DNA of 64,000 nucleotides from Acidipropionibacterium thoenii DSM 20276 (GTDB taxonomy: Bacteria > Actinomycetota > Actinomycetes > Propionibacteriales > Propionibacteriaceae). The notes below the pieces were generated by a model, which ran no database searches, was not told the DNA's origin, and worked only from the letters and a program-made list of their open reading frames with translations. The stretch lies in NCBI RefSeq assembly GCF_000423445.1, contig NZ_KE384018.1, positions 204,964 through 268,963 of the forward strand, read 5' to 3'. The position numbers and the translations under genes are program-made. Below are positions 24,094 through 37,539 of this stretch, piece after piece; position 1 is the stretch's first letter, and each line of letters starts with the position of its first letter.

Positions 24094-25287
24094 GTGGCAA
24101 AGGCCAAGTTCGAGCGGACCAAGCCGCACGTCAACATCGGCACCATCGGACACATCGACCACGGCAAGACGACGCTGACCGCGGCGATCTCCAAGGTGCT
24201 GCACGACAAGTACCCGGACCTCAACGAGGAGTCGGCTTTCGACCAGATCGACAAGGCCCCTGAAGAGCGTCAGCGCGGTATCACCATCTCGATCGCTCAC
24301 ATCGAGTACCAGACCGAGAAGCGCCACTACGCGCACGTCGACTGCCCCGGGCACGCCGACTACGTGAAGAACATGATCACCGGTGCTGCCCAGATGGACG
24401 GCGCCATCCTGGTGGTCGCCGCCACCGACGGCCCGATGCCCCAGACCCGCGAGCACGTCCTGCTCGCCCGCCAGGTGGGCGTCCCCGCGATCGTCGTCGC
24501 CCTCAACAAGTGCGACATGGTCGATGACGAGGAGCTCATCGAGCTCGTCGAGATGGAGGTCCGCGAGCTGCTGAGCTCTCAGGAGTTCGACGGCGACAAC
24601 TGCCCGGTCGTCCGGGTCTCGGCCTTCCAGGCCCTGCAGGGCGATCCGAAGTGGACCCAGTCGATCCTGGATCTGATGGATGCCGTCGACGAGTACATCC
24701 CGACCCCGAAGCGCGAGCTGGACAAGCCCTTCCTGATGCCGATCGAGGATGTCTTCACCATCACCGGCCGTGGCACCGTGGTGACCGGCCGTGTCGAGCG
24801 CGGCATCGTCAAGACCGGCGAGGAGGTCGAGATCGTGGGCGTCCACGACTCGACCACCAAGACGATCGTCACCGGTGTCGAGATGTTCCGCAAGATCCTC
24901 GACGAGGGCGAGGCCGGCGACAACATCGGCGTCCTGCTCCGTGGCACCAAGAAGGAGGAGGTGCAGCGTGGAATGGTTCTGTGCAAGCCCGGAACCACCA
25001 CCCCGCACACCGACTTCGAGGGTCAGGTCTACGTGCTGAAGAAGGATGAGGGTGGCCGTCACAAGCCGTTCTTCTCCCACTACAGCCCGCAGTTCTACTT
25101 CCGGACCACCGACATCACCGGCACCGTCGAGCTGCCCGAGGGCACCGAGATGGTGATGCCCGGTGACAACACCGAGATGACTGTTCACCTGATCCACCCC
25201 ATCGCCATGGAGGAGCAGCTGAAGTTCGCCATCCGCGAGGGTGGCCGCACCGTCGGCGCCGGTCGTGTGACCAAGATCCTCAAGTGA
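24094..25287 (+). CDS. tuf: Translation elongation factor Tu
   Basis: A 397-residue GTPase that delivers aminoacyl-tRNA to the ribosome. The G motifs [22 protein letters not shown] and NKCDM are intact, and the C-terminal barrel ends [14 protein letters not shown]. The start is GTG 24094 with aaggag 8 bp upstream. The stop codon lies inside the first unit of a 27-bp tandem repeat. Confidence 0.98.
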   Translation: MAKAKFERTKPHVNIGTIGHIDHGKTTLTAAISKVLHDKYPDLNEESAFDQIDKAPEERQRGITISIAHIEYQTEKRHYAHVDCPGHADYVKNMITGAAQMDGAILVVAATDGPMPQTREHVLLARQVGVPAIVVALNKCDMVDDEELIELVEMEVRELLSSQEFDGDNCPVVRVSAFQALQGDPKWTQSILDLMDAVDEYIPTPKRELDKPFLMPIEDVFTITGRGTVVTGRVERGIVKTGEEVEIVGVHDSTTKTIVTGVEMFRKILDEGEAGDNIGVLLRGTKKEEVQRGMVLCKPGTTTPHTDFEGQVYVLKKDEGGRHKPFFSHYSPQFYFRTTDITGTVELPEGTEMVMPGDNTEMTVHLIHPIAMEEQLKFAIREGGRTVGAGRVTKILK

Positions 25288-25335
25288 TCCTGCGGATCAG
25301 TGACTCTCAGGTGATCCTGCGGATCAACGATCCTC
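25282..25335 (+). repeat. 27-bp tandem repeat spanning the tuf stop codon
   Basis: Copies at 25282-25308 and 25309-25335 match at 22 of 27 positions; both contain gtgatcctgcggatca, itself a small gatcc/ggatc hairpin. A decayed third unit follows. The first copy holds the last tuf codon and stop. Confidence 0.8.
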
Positions 25336-25367
25336 ACGTGACGATCTGATCTCGTCACCCAGGCTCT

Positions 25368-25397
25368 GTGGCCCGTCCCCCTCGGGGGGCGGGCCAC
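25368..25397 (+). terminator. Terminator after tuf
   Basis: gtggcccg (25368-25375) pairs with cgggccac (25390-25397) and the stem continues inward through a G/C run with one wobble. It lies between convergent tuf and the alpha/beta hydrolase gene. Confidence 0.8.
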
Positions 25398-25470
25398 TGT
25401 GCATCTCAGCTGAAGGCTGCTGCGCAGCCGCGGCGCGACCCCGGCCAGGTCGACGACCCGCTGGCCGGAC

Positions 25471-27354
25471 TCAGTCTCCTGCCCGGATGGTCCTGGGGAC
25501 GGCGTCCTGGATGGCGGTGATCCGGGTCGGCGAGGCATCGACGCCGAGCACCTGGGACCAGGTGCCCACCAGCTCCTGGTGGTAGCTGTGGCCGTGACCA
25601 CCGGGGGCGGCGACCGCGATGGCCATGTCGGCTGTCAGCTGCCAGAAGGTGGACCACGGGGCCCAACGGATCCGCGGGTTGACATCGGTGCCGGCACGCT
25701 CCCGGATCCAGTCGGGTTCCCGCCAGATGAGTGAGGGGGACCACCACACGATCGGGTCCGAGGTGTGCTGCACGTAGGCGATCCGGGGCGACTGCCAGGA
25801 GGTGTACGGGTTTCCCCACCGGTTGACATCGATGAACTCGGGGGAGGGGATGAATCGCAGGTGGCGGCCGCGATCGATCTCGGGCGCGATCTCGGGGGAG
25901 CCCAGTTCACGTGAGTCGGTGAGCTGCCGCCAGATCGGGGTGAATCCGGGGGTGCCCACCCACACCGCACCGTCGACCTTCGACATCATGTCGTCGATCG
26001 AGCTGAAGGCCGCCTGGCCCCCGAATGATCCCAGCGAGACCCCGGTGACATACAGCTTCGGCCGGTGCGCGGGGTCGAGGGTGGCCCAGTAGCCGCGAAC
26101 GACGTCCAGCAGCTCCTTGCCGCCCTGCTGGGGTGAGTTGCGGTCCAGCAGGAAGGCCCCGGGACTGCCCAGGTAGCTGTACTGCATGGAGGCGGTGGCG
26201 CAGTCCCCGCCGGTGAGGTACTCCACCGAGGCCACCGACCACTCCTCCAGCCAGCCGGCACCGGTGGTGGTGTGCAGCACCAGGACCTTGCGGTCGAAGG
26301 CGCGGGTGCGGATCAGCTCGGCGAGCACGGTGCGGGCCCCCGCGGCGAGGCTGTGGTCGGGGCTCAACCCGGCATAGACCCGGATCGGTTCCATCGCCGG
26401 TCCGCCGGTCACCGCGGAGATGTCGGCGGCGGTGGGGCCGTTGCTGATGAACCGCTGGCCCTCCCGGCCCAGATCGGCCCACGGCTCCAGCGACGCCGGG
26501 CTGCCCGAGCGCAGCGCAGTGGTGGGCCGAACCGCTCCGGCGATGGTCTGGTGATTGAGCCGGGCGCGCTGTCCGGCTGCCGCGTTGGCGCCGGCTCGCA
26601 CGATGACGTTGTTGGTGGCGACCAGCACGATGACCAGGACCATCGCCACCACCGCGATGGCCGCCGCCGGTTGGGCGATGAACCGGTGCACGGAGGCATA
26701 GAGCCGATGGACGCCGTGGCCGACCGCCCGGATCAGTGCGATCATCGCTGCCACCGCGAGCAGTCCCACGGCCGCGCCGATGGTCTGGTTCCACCAGATC
26801 CGGCGGGGCAGTTCCACGGTCCGGGAGATGTCGCGCTGCTGCTGAATGCTCCAGAACCACATCACGACGGTGATGAGGAACAGGGCGGCATAGCCGAGCC
26901 GGCGCATCACCTCCACGGCATGGCTGGAGGCGGTGATCCGCAGCCCGATGAGCCGGCCGAGGGTCCGCGCCCCGACTCCCACCAGCACCCCGACCCCGTA
27001 GGCGAAGAGGGTCGACAGCACGACGCTCAGCGCCGTCATCCACCAGGTCCGAGAGATGAGGCTGGGGGTCAGCGCGGTCCAGAAGCCGAACAGCCCCAGG
27101 ATCATCCCGACCACCGATGCCTGGTGGGTGAGCCGATGGGTCAGGCTGCGTTGGTTGCTGCTCCAGTGTTCCACCAGCAGGGCGATCCGGCCCTCCTCGG
27201 GGATCCAGCTGCCGGCGATCACCGAGCCTTCCTCGGTGGTGTCCTCAGGAGAGCCGGGAGACAGCGGACGGTCGACGGTGGCCGGGTCCGGCTCGGGGAG
27301 GGCGGCGGCTTCCGGTTCAGCGCCTGTGCGCCGCTGGTCCGGCAAGTCAGCCAC
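25471..27354 (-). CDS. Membrane-anchored alpha/beta hydrolase (actinobacterial Abhydrolase_9-type)
   Basis: A protein of about 627 residues with an N-terminal multi-spanning membrane region and a C-terminal hydrolase domain. Hydrophobic helices include VVGMILGLFGFWTALTPSLI, LSVVLSTLFAYGVGVLVGV, LGYAALFLITVVMWFW and a helix near IAVVAMVLVIVLVA. The nucleophile elbow is GVSLG with Ser at about residue 440. The layout recalls uncharacterised actinobacterial membrane esterase families. The substrate is unknown; a lipid or cell-envelope ester is a guess. I chose GTG 27354, which overlaps the upstream phosphoesterase stop by 8 bp; the frame stays open further upstream inside that gene. It is the last gene of the glnS-phosphoesterase-hydrolase unit. 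Confidence 0.75.
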   Translation of the reverse strand: MADLPDQRRTGAEPEAAALPEPDPATVDRPLSPGSPEDTTEEGSVIAGSWIPEEGRIALLVEHWSSNQRSLTHRLTHQASVVGMILGLFGFWTALTPSLISRTWWMTALSVVLSTLFAYGVGVLVGVGARTLGRLIGLRITASSHAVEVMRRLGYAALFLITVVMWFWSIQQQRDISRTVELPRRIWWNQTIGAAVGLLAVAAMIALIRAVGHGVHRLYASVHRFIAQPAAAIAVVAMVLVIVLVATNNVIVRAGANAAAGQRARLNHQTIAGAVRPTTALRSGSPASLEPWADLGREGQRFISNGPTAADISAVTGGPAMEPIRVYAGLSPDHSLAAGARTVLAELIRTRAFDRKVLVLHTTTGAGWLEEWSVASVEYLTGGDCATASMQYSYLGSPGAFLLDRNSPQQGGKELLDVVRGYWATLDPAHRPKLYVTGVSLGSFGGQAAFSSIDDMMSKVDGAVWVGTPGFTPIWRQLTDSRELGSPEIAPEIDRGRHLRFIPSPEFIDVNRWGNPYTSWQSPRIAYVQHTSDPIVWWSPSLIWREPDWIRERAGTDVNPRIRWAPWSTFWQLTADMAIAVAAPGGHGHSYHQELVGTWSQVLGVDASPTRITAIQDAVPRTIRAGD

Positions 27355-29140
27355 CGGACACCACCTGCCAGTTGCGGGTGAAGAAGTCGGCCGGATCAAT
27401 GACTCCGCGGGCGCTGACGGTCTCGATGAGCAGTTGTCGGATCTCCAGCTGGCCGTCCCACAGCACAGTGGCCTCTCGGACATGCGGGAAGCCGCCACCG
27501 CCGCTGAGCCGGTAGTTGTTGAGCGCCAGGGCGAAGGGCTGGGTGGGGCCCAGGGCTGCGTCCTGCCAGCGCAGATCACAGATCCGCGAGCCCACCGGCC
27601 GGGAGATGTCGATGGTGTAGCTGACGCCGGTGAGGGCGTCGAAGTTGTAGTCCCACACCGTCCGCCCCTGCCGAGTCGCCTGGGTGACCCCGCCCTCGGC
27701 GACCGGCGCCGGGTCGATCGGGGTGCCCGGCGTCACCTGGCCGAAATAGCTCGCGGAGTGCTCCAGGTAGTCGCGCAGCTGGGCGCCGGTGAGGCGGATC
27801 GCGGCCAGTGTGTTCTCGAAGGGGTAGACGCCGGCGATGTCGCGCAGCCGCACGGTTCCGGCCGGCAGCACCGCGGTGCGCGAGAAGGGGGAGACCTGGG
27901 CGATCACCGGCAGCTCGCGATCCGGGGGATCGAGCTCGGCCAGCGCCCTGGTGACGGCGTCGACCTCGGTCTGGGCGATGAGGTCCAGGATCGGGGTGTC
28001 GCAGACGCTGGAGAACCGCGATTCCAGTGCCGTGGTGCAACGCGCGATCGGGGAGTTCACGTAGTCGATGGTGTGTCGATGGGCCGCGGTCAGCTCGGGG
28101 TCGCCGGCCAGCAGCTCGGAGTCCCCGACCCCGGCCGTCGCCAGGGTGGAGTGCCAGCTGCCGACGGCCGAGTGGTCGACCTCGACCGGCTCCTCGCCGC
28201 CGTTGAGGATCAGCGGAATGTCGACCCGGGCGAGGGCCGAGGCCCACGCCCCGGGCTGCGCGATGAGCACCCGATGAGCTGCACCGTCGACCACCGTGAA
28301 GCCCGGCGCGGCATGGGTGTGGCCGGCGATCACGACGTCGATGCCGGGAACCTCGCAGGCCAGCGTGGTGGCGCAGTTCTCGGCCATCCCCCGGTAGATC
28401 GGTGAGCGGCCGGGCTCGTCCAGGCCGGTGTGGGCCAGGACGACGATGATATCGGCCCCCTCGGCCCGCAGCCGGGCTGCGCACCCGGTGGCGGCGGCGA
28501 CGGGGTCGGTCAGCTCGACCCGTCCCGCCAGCCGGCTGCGGTCCCAGATCGCCGATCCCGGGGTGGTGACGCCGATCACACCGAGCCTCACCCGGTGCCC
28601 GCGGACCCGGCGCTCGATCACCGTGGCGGCGCCGGTGAGGGGTTCACCGGTGGTCATCTCGATGGCATTGGCCGCCAGCAGTGGTGCCTTCAGCGCGTGT
28701 GCGTGGCCCAGCAGCCGCTCGACCCCGTAGTTGAACTCGTGGTTACCGACAACGCAGGCCTGGTAGCCCATCAGGTCCATGGCGCGCGCCATCGGGTCGC
28801 AGGCCAGCCCGGGGCGGGCGGCCAGGTAGGTCAATGGGGTCCCCTGGATCGTGTCGCCGTTGTCGAGGAGCGCCACGGCGTCCTCCCCCTGCTCGGCGCG
28901 GACCGCCTCGATGAGGCTGGCCAACCGGGCCAATCCCAGGGGGGGAGTGGCCTGTCCTGCGGTGGACCGCGGGTCAGCCGGGTACTCGGCGTCGCGGAAG
29001 TAGTCCCAGTTGAACAGGTGACCGTGCACATCGGTGCTGGCCAGCACGGTCAGGACGCCGCGAGAGCTGCCCTGGGGGCCGGTGGTCGCCGTACCGGCCG
29101 GCTGCTGGCCGGGCAGACCCGCCTCCCCGGGACCGCCCAC
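27347..29140 (-). CDS. 5'-nucleotidase / 2',3'-cyclic phosphodiesterase family metallophosphoesterase
   Basis: A 597-residue protein with an N-terminal calcineurin-like metallophosphatase domain and a C-terminal 5'-nucleotidase substrate-binding domain. The metal ligands are visible in LASTDVHGHLF, LLDNGDTIQG, VVGNHEFNYG, VVLAHTGLD and IAGHTHAAPG. The C-terminal domain carries YPFENTLAAIRLTGAQLRDYLE and NYRLSGGGGFPH, typical of UshA/CpdB-like enzymes. I see no signal peptide or lipobox, which is unusual because most relatives are secreted; the first 28 residues are Gly/Pro-rich. The start is GTG 29140, 3 bp after glnS, so it is probably translationally coupled to it. Confidence 0.87.
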   Translation of the reverse strand: MGGPGEAGLPGQQPAGTATTGPQGSSRGVLTVLASTDVHGHLFNWDYFRDAEYPADPRSTAGQATPPLGLARLASLIEAVRAEQGEDAVALLDNGDTIQGTPLTYLAARPGLACDPMARAMDLMGYQACVVGNHEFNYGVERLLGHAHALKAPLLAANAIEMTTGEPLTGAATVIERRVRGHRVRLGVIGVTTPGSAIWDRSRLAGRVELTDPVAAATGCAARLRAEGADIIVVLAHTGLDEPGRSPIYRGMAENCATTLACEVPGIDVVIAGHTHAAPGFTVVDGAAHRVLIAQPGAWASALARVDIPLILNGGEEPVEVDHSAVGSWHSTLATAGVGDSELLAGDPELTAAHRHTIDYVNSPIARCTTALESRFSSVCDTPILDLIAQTEVDAVTRALAELDPPDRELPVIAQVSPFSRTAVLPAGTVRLRDIAGVYPFENTLAAIRLTGAQLRDYLEHSASYFGQVTPGTPIDPAPVAEGGVTQATRQGRTVWDYNFDALTGVSYTIDISRPVGSRICDLRWQDAALGPTQPFALALNNYRLSGGGGFPHVREATVLWDGQLEIRQLLIETVSARGVIDPADFFTRNWQVVSGG

Positions 29141-29143
29141 CCC

Positions 29144-30856
<1,713 letters not shown>

Positions 30857-30910
30857 AATCCGAAAATTACCAGTAGTCGGCCGGCTCAGGTTAAGTACAG
30901 TGTCCCCATC

Positions 30911-32398
30911 ATGACTGATGCTCCGCAGACCCCCGCACGAACCCGCGTCGCTCCCTCGCCGACCGGCGATCCCCACGTCGGCACGGCCTATATGGCCCTG
31001 TTCGACAAGGCCTGGGCCCGCCAGACCGGCGGACAATTCGTGCTGAGGATCGAGGACACCGACCGCACCCGACTGGTCCCGGGCTCCGAGGAGCAGATCT
31101 ATCAGACCCTCGACTGGCTGGGCCTGGGCCCCGACGAGAGCCCGCTGCTGGGCGGCCCCTACGCCCCCTACAAGCAGTCCGAGCGGCTGGAGACCTACCA
31201 GCCCTATGTCGATCAGCTGATCGCCGAGGGTCACGCCTACTACTGCTGGTGCTCCCAGGAGCGGCTGGCCGCGCTGAGAGCCGAGCGGGCCGCCGCGAAG
31301 TCCCCGGAGACCGGATACGACCGGCTCTGCCTGGGGATGACCAAGCAGCAACGGGCCCAGCTGCCCGGTTTCACCGAGACGCCGGTGGTGCGGATGCGGA
31401 TTCCCGACGACGTCGAGCTGGGTTTCCACGACCTGATCCGAGGCGAGGTCCATGCCCCTCACCCCGACGACCAGGTGATCCTCAAGGCCGACGGCTTCCC
31501 CACCTATCATCTGGCCGTGGTCGTCGACGACCACCTGATGGGGATCACCACGGTGGTCCGCGGCGAGGAGTGGATCTCCTCGACGCCCAAGCACCTGCTG
31601 CTCTACAAGTGGCTGGGCTGGGACCCTCCGCAGTTCGCCCACATGCCGCTGCTGCGTAACACCGACAGGTCGAAGATCTCCAAGCGCAAGAACCCGGCCG
31701 CCCGGCTGATGTGGTTCCGGGAGCAGGGCTACCTCCCCGAGGCGCTGCGCAACTTCCTCCAGCTGCTGGCCTACCCGACCATCGCCGAGGGCCAGGAGGT
31801 GGAGAGCTTCGAGTCCTTCACCGCCAGGTTCCGCTGGCAGGACATCTCCACCGGCGGCCCGGTCTTCGACGTCACCAAGCTCGACTGGCTCAACGGCCAG
31901 TACATCCGGGAGCTGGACGTCGACGAGCTCACCGACCGGGTGCTGGCCTTCGCGGTCTCCGCCGGACAGTTGACCGACCCCTCCGAGCAGACCATTGCCA
32001 CGATCCGGGCTGCCATGCCGCTGATCCGGGAGCGCCTCACGCTGCTGTCGGAGGCCGTCCCGAAGCTGTCCTTCCTGCTGACCGGCGATGACGAGCTGGC
32101 CTTCGACGAGGACTCGGTGGCCAAGCTCAAGGGAGATCCGGCAGCCATCATGGAGGCTGCCCTGAGGGCCCTGGACGGTCTGCTGGAGGGCGGGTTCACC
32201 GCCGAGGCCATCCAGCAGACCCTCAGGACCGAGGTCTGCGAGAAGCTGGGCATCAAGCCGCGGGTCGGCTTCGCACCGATCCGGGTGGGAATCACCGGAA
32301 ACCGGGTCTCCCCGCCGCTGTTCGAGTCGATGGAGATCCTCGGGAAGGCCTCCAGCCTGGCTCGGCTGAGCCGGTTTGCCTCCAGTCTCCAGGCGTGA
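30911..32398 (+). CDS. gltX: Glutamyl-tRNA synthetase
   Basis: A 495-residue class Ib synthetase. The HIGH-type motif is HVGT at residues 22-25 (PSPTGDPHVGTAY), and KISKR at about 255-259 is the KMSKS loop. FVLRIEDTDRTRLVPGSE and YYCWCSQERLAALR are typical GluRS. The ATG at 30911 has no Shine-Dalgarno; TACAGT ends 9 bp upstream, so the message is probably near-leaderless. It pairs divergently with glnS and precedes the S10 cluster. Confidence 0.95.
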   Translation: MTDAPQTPARTRVAPSPTGDPHVGTAYMALFDKAWARQTGGQFVLRIEDTDRTRLVPGSEEQIYQTLDWLGLGPDESPLLGGPYAPYKQSERLETYQPYVDQLIAEGHAYYCWCSQERLAALRAERAAAKSPETGYDRLCLGMTKQQRAQLPGFTETPVVRMRIPDDVELGFHDLIRGEVHAPHPDDQVILKADGFPTYHLAVVVDDHLMGITTVVRGEEWISSTPKHLLLYKWLGWDPPQFAHMPLLRNTDRSKISKRKNPAARLMWFREQGYLPEALRNFLQLLAYPTIAEGQEVESFESFTARFRWQDISTGGPVFDVTKLDWLNGQYIRELDVDELTDRVLAFAVSAGQLTDPSEQTIATIRAAMPLIRERLTLLSEAVPKLSFLLTGDDELAFDEDSVAKLKGDPAAIMEAALRALDGLLEGGFTAEAIQQTLRTEVCEKLGIKPRVGFAPIRVGITGNRVSPPLFESMEILGKASSLARLSRFASSLQA

Positions 32399-32843
32399 GA
32401 GACTGTTCAGGTTGCTCCGAGCGGGTCTTGGTGCGTCATTCGTGGATTCAGTGAATCGCGGGCGGCGGACCGAGGCTCACACCACTCATCTGCGACGGGT
32501 CGCTGCGAGGCGAACTGGCGCGGTGACGGCCCCAACGCGGGTATGGCGCCTCGGAAGACGTACAAGTGCACAGTGTTCCCCGGTATTGGTTCCGTTCCCC
32601 GGTAGCTGACCTGGCGAGCTGTGGTGCTGTGTGTCCTCCTGGTGCGCGACACACCCGACCGCGGGGGCCGGTGGCAGGAGCCAGCGGAGCCCTGTGGGCG
32701 TTCCGGTGGCCTGGACAGTCGCCTGGACGATCCACCTGGAATCTGACAATGCGGGACACGGCCTCTGCCGGGTCCCATGCCGGAACCCTCTGCACGCAAC
32801 GGAGTCATCCGGTGCACAGCAGGGACGAGTAGAAGGAACAACT
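32399..32843 (+). other. 445-bp non-coding spacer before the S10 operon
   Basis: No credible protein or tRNA gene is visible. It must hold the S10 promoter and leader, but I find no convincing -35/-10 pair. A direct repeat gttccccggta occurs twice around 32575-32605. Small G/C hairpins lie in the last 150 bp before rpsJ. Confidence 0.5.
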
Positions 32844-33155
32844 GTGGCGGGACAAAAGATCCGCATCAGGCTGCGGGCCTACGACCACGAGGTCATCGAC
32901 TCGTCGGCGCGCAAGATCGTCGACACGGTGACCCGTACGGGGGCGAAGGTCGCAGGCCCGGTGCCGCTGCCGACCGAGAAGAACGTGTTCTGTGTGATCC
33001 GTTCACCCCACAAGTACAAGGACAGCCGCGAGCACTTCGAGATGCGCACGCACAAGCGGCTCATCGACATTCTCGACCCGACCCCCAAGACCGTCGACTC
33101 GCTGATGCGTCTCGACCTGCCGGCCGGCGTCGACATCGAGATCAAGCTTCCGTGA
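32844..33155 (+). CDS. rpsJ: 30S ribosomal protein S10
   Basis: A 103-residue small-subunit head protein, also NusE in transcription antitermination. It opens [20 protein letters not shown], with [20 protein letters not shown] and [12 protein letters not shown] following. The start is GTG 32844 with gaaggaac upstream. It is the first gene of the S10 cluster. Confidence 0.97.
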   Translation: MAGQKIRIRLRAYDHEVIDSSARKIVDTVTRTGAKVAGPVPLPTEKNVFCVIRSPHKYKDSREHFEMRTHKRLIDILDPTPKTVDSLMRLDLPAGVDIEIKLP

Positions 33156-33166
33156 GGTTGAGCACC

Positions 33167-33838
33167 ATGAGCAATGAACGCAAAGTGAAGGGCGTGCTGG
33201 GCACCAAGCTCGGTATGACCCAGCTGTGGGACGAGAACAACAGGGTCGTTCCCGTCACCGTGATCCAGGCCGGGCCCTGTGTGGTCACCCAGGTGCGGAC
33301 CCCCGAGACCGACGGCTACTCCGCCGTCCAGCTCGGCTTCGGCGCCGTCAAGGCCAAGAAGGTCACCAAGCCGGAGGTCGGCCACTTCGAGCGTGCCGGG
33401 GTCACCCCCCGCAAGCACCTCGTCGAGCTGCGCACCTCCGATGCCTCCGAGTACACCCTCGGCCAGGAGCTCGGTGCCGACGTCTTCGAGGCCGCCGAGC
33501 TGGTCGACGTGACCGGCACCAGCAGGGGCAAGGGCACCGCCGGCGTCATGAAGCGCCACGGCTTCCACGGCCTGCGCGCCACCCACGGCGTCCACCGCAA
33601 GCACCGTTCGCCCGGTTCCATCGGTGGCTGCTCCACGCCTGGCAAGGTGCTCCGCGGCATGCGGATGGCCGGCCGGATGGGCAATGACCGCATCACCGTC
33701 CAGAATCTTCCGGTGCACTCGGTCGACGCCGAGCGCGGGATCATCCTGGTCCGGGGAGCCATCCCCGGGGCCAAGGGCTCCCTCGTCGTCGTCCGTAGCG
33801 CCGCCAAGCAGGTCGCCAAGAATGGGGATGCCGCATGA
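33167..33838 (+). CDS. rplC: 50S ribosomal protein L3
   Basis: A 223-residue early assembly protein near the peptidyl-transferase centre. [17 protein letters not shown] and the central loop segment [19 protein letters not shown] are diagnostic. ATG 33167 follows tgaggttg by a few bases, 11 bp after rpsJ; the frame is open upstream but is rpsJ shadow. It overlaps rplD by 4 bp (ATGA). Confidence 0.96.
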   Translation: MSNERKVKGVLGTKLGMTQLWDENNRVVPVTVIQAGPCVVTQVRTPETDGYSAVQLGFGAVKAKKVTKPEVGHFERAGVTPRKHLVELRTSDASEYTLGQELGADVFEAAELVDVTGTSRGKGTAGVMKRHGFHGLRATHGVHRKHRSPGSIGGCSTPGKVLRGMRMAGRMGNDRITVQNLPVHSVDAERGIILVRGAIPGAKGSLVVVRSAAKQVAKNGDAA

Positions 33839-34758
33839 GCGAGAACAAGACCGTCGACGTCCTGAACGCGAAGGGCAAGAAGTCCGGCTCCGTCGAGCTT
33901 CCCGCCAGCATCTTCGACGTCGAGCCGAACATTCCGCTGATCCACCAGGTCGTGGTGGCCCAGCAGGCAGCTGCTCGTCAGGGCACTCACGCCACCAAGA
34001 CCCGGGCCATGGTGTCCGGCGGTGGCAAGAAGCCGTGGCGCCAGAAGGGCACCGGCCGCGCTCGTCAGGGTTCCACCCGCGCCCCGCAGTGGGTCGGCGG
34101 CGGCACCGTGCACGGTCCGCAGCCGCGCAGCTACGCCCAGCGCACCCCCAAGAAGATGGTCGCCGCCGCCCTGCGAGGGGCACTGTCGGATCGGGCTCGC
34201 GAGGGTCAGCTGTTCGTGGTGAGCTCCCTGGTGGACGGCACCAAGCCCTCCACCAAGACCGCCAAGGCCGTGCTGGCCTCGATCGGTGAGCTGAACAAGG
34301 TGCTGGTGGTGCTGGGCCGCCAGGAGGAGAACTCCTGGCTGTCGGTGCGCAACCTCGCCGAAGTGCATGTCCTGGCCGTTGACCAGATCAACACCTACGA
34401 CGTCGTCAAGTCCGATCAGATCGTCTTCACCAAGGCCGCCTTCGATGCCTTCGTGGGCACCGGATCGGTCTCGGCACAGGCCCCGCAGGCCATTGCCGCC
34501 GAGGAGACCGTCCCCGAGACCGACACCGTCGACCTGCACCCCTACGGTGACGAGTCCTTCCGTGGCGACAACCCGCCCGCCGGTTTCGACATCAAGGGCA
34601 ATGAGGACTCGATGAAGTTCCACACCCCGGAGTCGCCCTGGTACGGGCGCACCATCGCCGAGGTCTGGTTCGCCAACACCAAGGCCGCTGAGGCCGCTGG
34701 TTTCGTGAACGCCGTCAAGTCCGAGAAGTCGGACCCCGATGAGGAGGACGCCAAGTGA
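33835..34758 (+). CDS. rplD: 50S ribosomal protein L4 with a ~100-residue C-terminal extension
   Basis: The first 205 residues are an ordinary L4: globular domain plus the tunnel loop ([20 protein letters not shown]). The usual L4 is 200-220 residues, but this one has 307. The extra segment (about 208-307) has a Pro/Glu/Asp linker. A compact motif at about 255-291 follows: [38 protein letters not shown] recognise this pattern, from memory, as the small sunset-type domain found at the C-termini of some actinobacterial proteins. No frameshift or fusion with another gene explains it. Start and stop overlap rplC and rplW by 4 bp each, so the extension is genuinely in the reading frame. Confidence 0.93.
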   Translation: MSENKTVDVLNAKGKKSGSVELPASIFDVEPNIPLIHQVVVAQQAAARQGTHATKTRAMVSGGGKKPWRQKGTGRARQGSTRAPQWVGGGTVHGPQPRSYAQRTPKKMVAAALRGALSDRAREGQLFVVSSLVDGTKPSTKTAKAVLASIGELNKVLVVLGRQEENSWLSVRNLAEVHVLAVDQINTYDVVKSDQIVFTKAAFDAFVGTGSVSAQAPQAIAAEETVPETDTVDLHPYGDESFRGDNPPAGFDIKGNEDSMKFHTPESPWYGRTIAEVWFANTKAAEAAGFVNAVKSEKSDPDEEDAK

Positions 34759-35063
34759 GCGATCTCAAGATCCGCGACCCGCGCGACATCATCCTCGCGC
34801 CGGTCGTCTCCGAGAAGAGCTACAGCCTGCTGGACCAGAACGCCTACACGTTCCTGGTGAAGCCGACCGCCAACAAGACCGAGATCAAGATCGCCATCGA
34901 GCAGATCTTCGACGTCAAGGTCACTGGTGTGAACACGATCAACCGCAAGGGCAAGACGCGTCGCACCAAGGATGGCCTGGGTAAGCGCAAGGACACCAAG
35001 CGAGCAATCGTGACGGTGGCCGAGGGCGATCGCATCGACATCTTCGCCGGCCAGGGCGAGTGA
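34755..35063 (+). CDS. rplW: 50S ribosomal protein L23
   Basis: A 102-residue protein at the exit tunnel, the docking site for trigger factor and [22 protein letters not shown] and [19 protein letters not shown] are diagnostic. The GTG start overlaps the rplD stop (GTGA). Confidence 0.96.
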   Translation: MSDLKIRDPRDIILAPVVSEKSYSLLDQNAYTFLVKPTANKTEIKIAIEQIFDVKVTGVNTINRKGKTRRTKDGLGKRKDTKRAIVTVAEGDRIDIFAGQGE

Positions 35064-35096
35064 GTCCGGACAGCGAAAGACAAGGAACGAAGATCC

Positions 35097-35933
<837 letters not shown>

Positions 35934-35948
35934 TTGGGAGTCTGAGGT

Positions 35949-36230
35949 ATGCCACGCAGTCTTAAGAAAGGCCCCTTCGTCGATGAGCATCTGGCCAAGA
36001 AGGTCGATGCTCAGAACGAGGCGGGTACGCACAACGTCATCAAGACCTGGTCGCGTCGTTCGATGGTGACCCCCGACATGATCGGGCACACCATCGGCGT
36101 TCACGACGGTCGCAAGCATGTGCCGGTCTTCGTCACCGAGGCGATGGTCGGCCACAAGCTCGGAGAGTTCGCCCCGACCAGGACCTTCCGGGGTCACGTG
36201 AAGGACGACAAGAAGGCGCGCAGGCGCTGA
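35949..36230 (+). CDS. rpsS: 30S ribosomal protein S19
   Basis: A 93-residue head protein, starting [18 protein letters not shown], with [20 protein letters not shown]. It binds S13 and 16S rRNA. It lies 15 bp after rplB. Confidence 0.97.
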   Translation: MPRSLKKGPFVDEHLAKKVDAQNEAGTHNVIKTWSRRSMVTPDMIGHTIGVHDGRKHVPVFVTEAMVGHKLGEFAPTRTFRGHVKDDKKARRR

Positions 36231-36248
36231 CGAGAGGGAAGCTGATTC

Positions 36249-36713
36249 ATGAGTAACACACAGAATGAGCCCAGCCGTCGGCGCGAGGCGCTGCTCGGCG
36301 ACCGTCCCGGGTCGTTTGCGATCGCTCGCCACGTGCGGATGAGCGCCACCAAGTGCCGCCGGATCGTCGACCTGGTGCGCGGGATGGACGCCGCCGACGC
36401 GGTGGCCATGTTGAAGTTCCAGCCGCAGGCCGCGGCCGAGCCGGTCGGCAAGGTGGTCGCCTCGGCGATCGCCAATGCCGAGCAGACCGAGGGTCTGCGG
36501 GCCGATGACCTGTTCATCTCCCAGGCATTCGTCGATGAGGGCGTCACCATGCGCCGGATTCGTCCCCGTGCCAAGGGTTCGGCCAGCCGGATCCTCAAGC
36601 GCGCCGCCCACATCACCGTGGTCGTCGAGCCCAAGGACGCCCGCCCCGAGCACAAGAAGGCCAAGAAGGGCCGTCCCACAACAACTGTCAAGACCGAGAC
36701 GAAGGGAGCCTGA
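36249..36713 (+). CDS. rplV: 50S ribosomal protein L22
   Basis: A 154-residue tunnel-wall protein. The core begins [20 protein letters not shown] at about residue 22, after an actinobacterial-type N-terminal extension. The tunnel hairpin region reads [18 protein letters not shown] lysine-rich C-terminal tail follows. The macrolide-relevant loop looks normal. Confidence 0.95.
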   Translation: MSNTQNEPSRRREALLGDRPGSFAIARHVRMSATKCRRIVDLVRGMDAADAVAMLKFQPQAAAEPVGKVVASAIANAEQTEGLRADDLFISQAFVDEGVTMRRIRPRAKGSASRILKRAAHITVVVEPKDARPEHKKAKKGRPTTTVKTETKGA

Positions 36714-36716
36714 CAC

Positions 36717-37538
<822 letters not shown>

Positions 37539-37539
37539 C

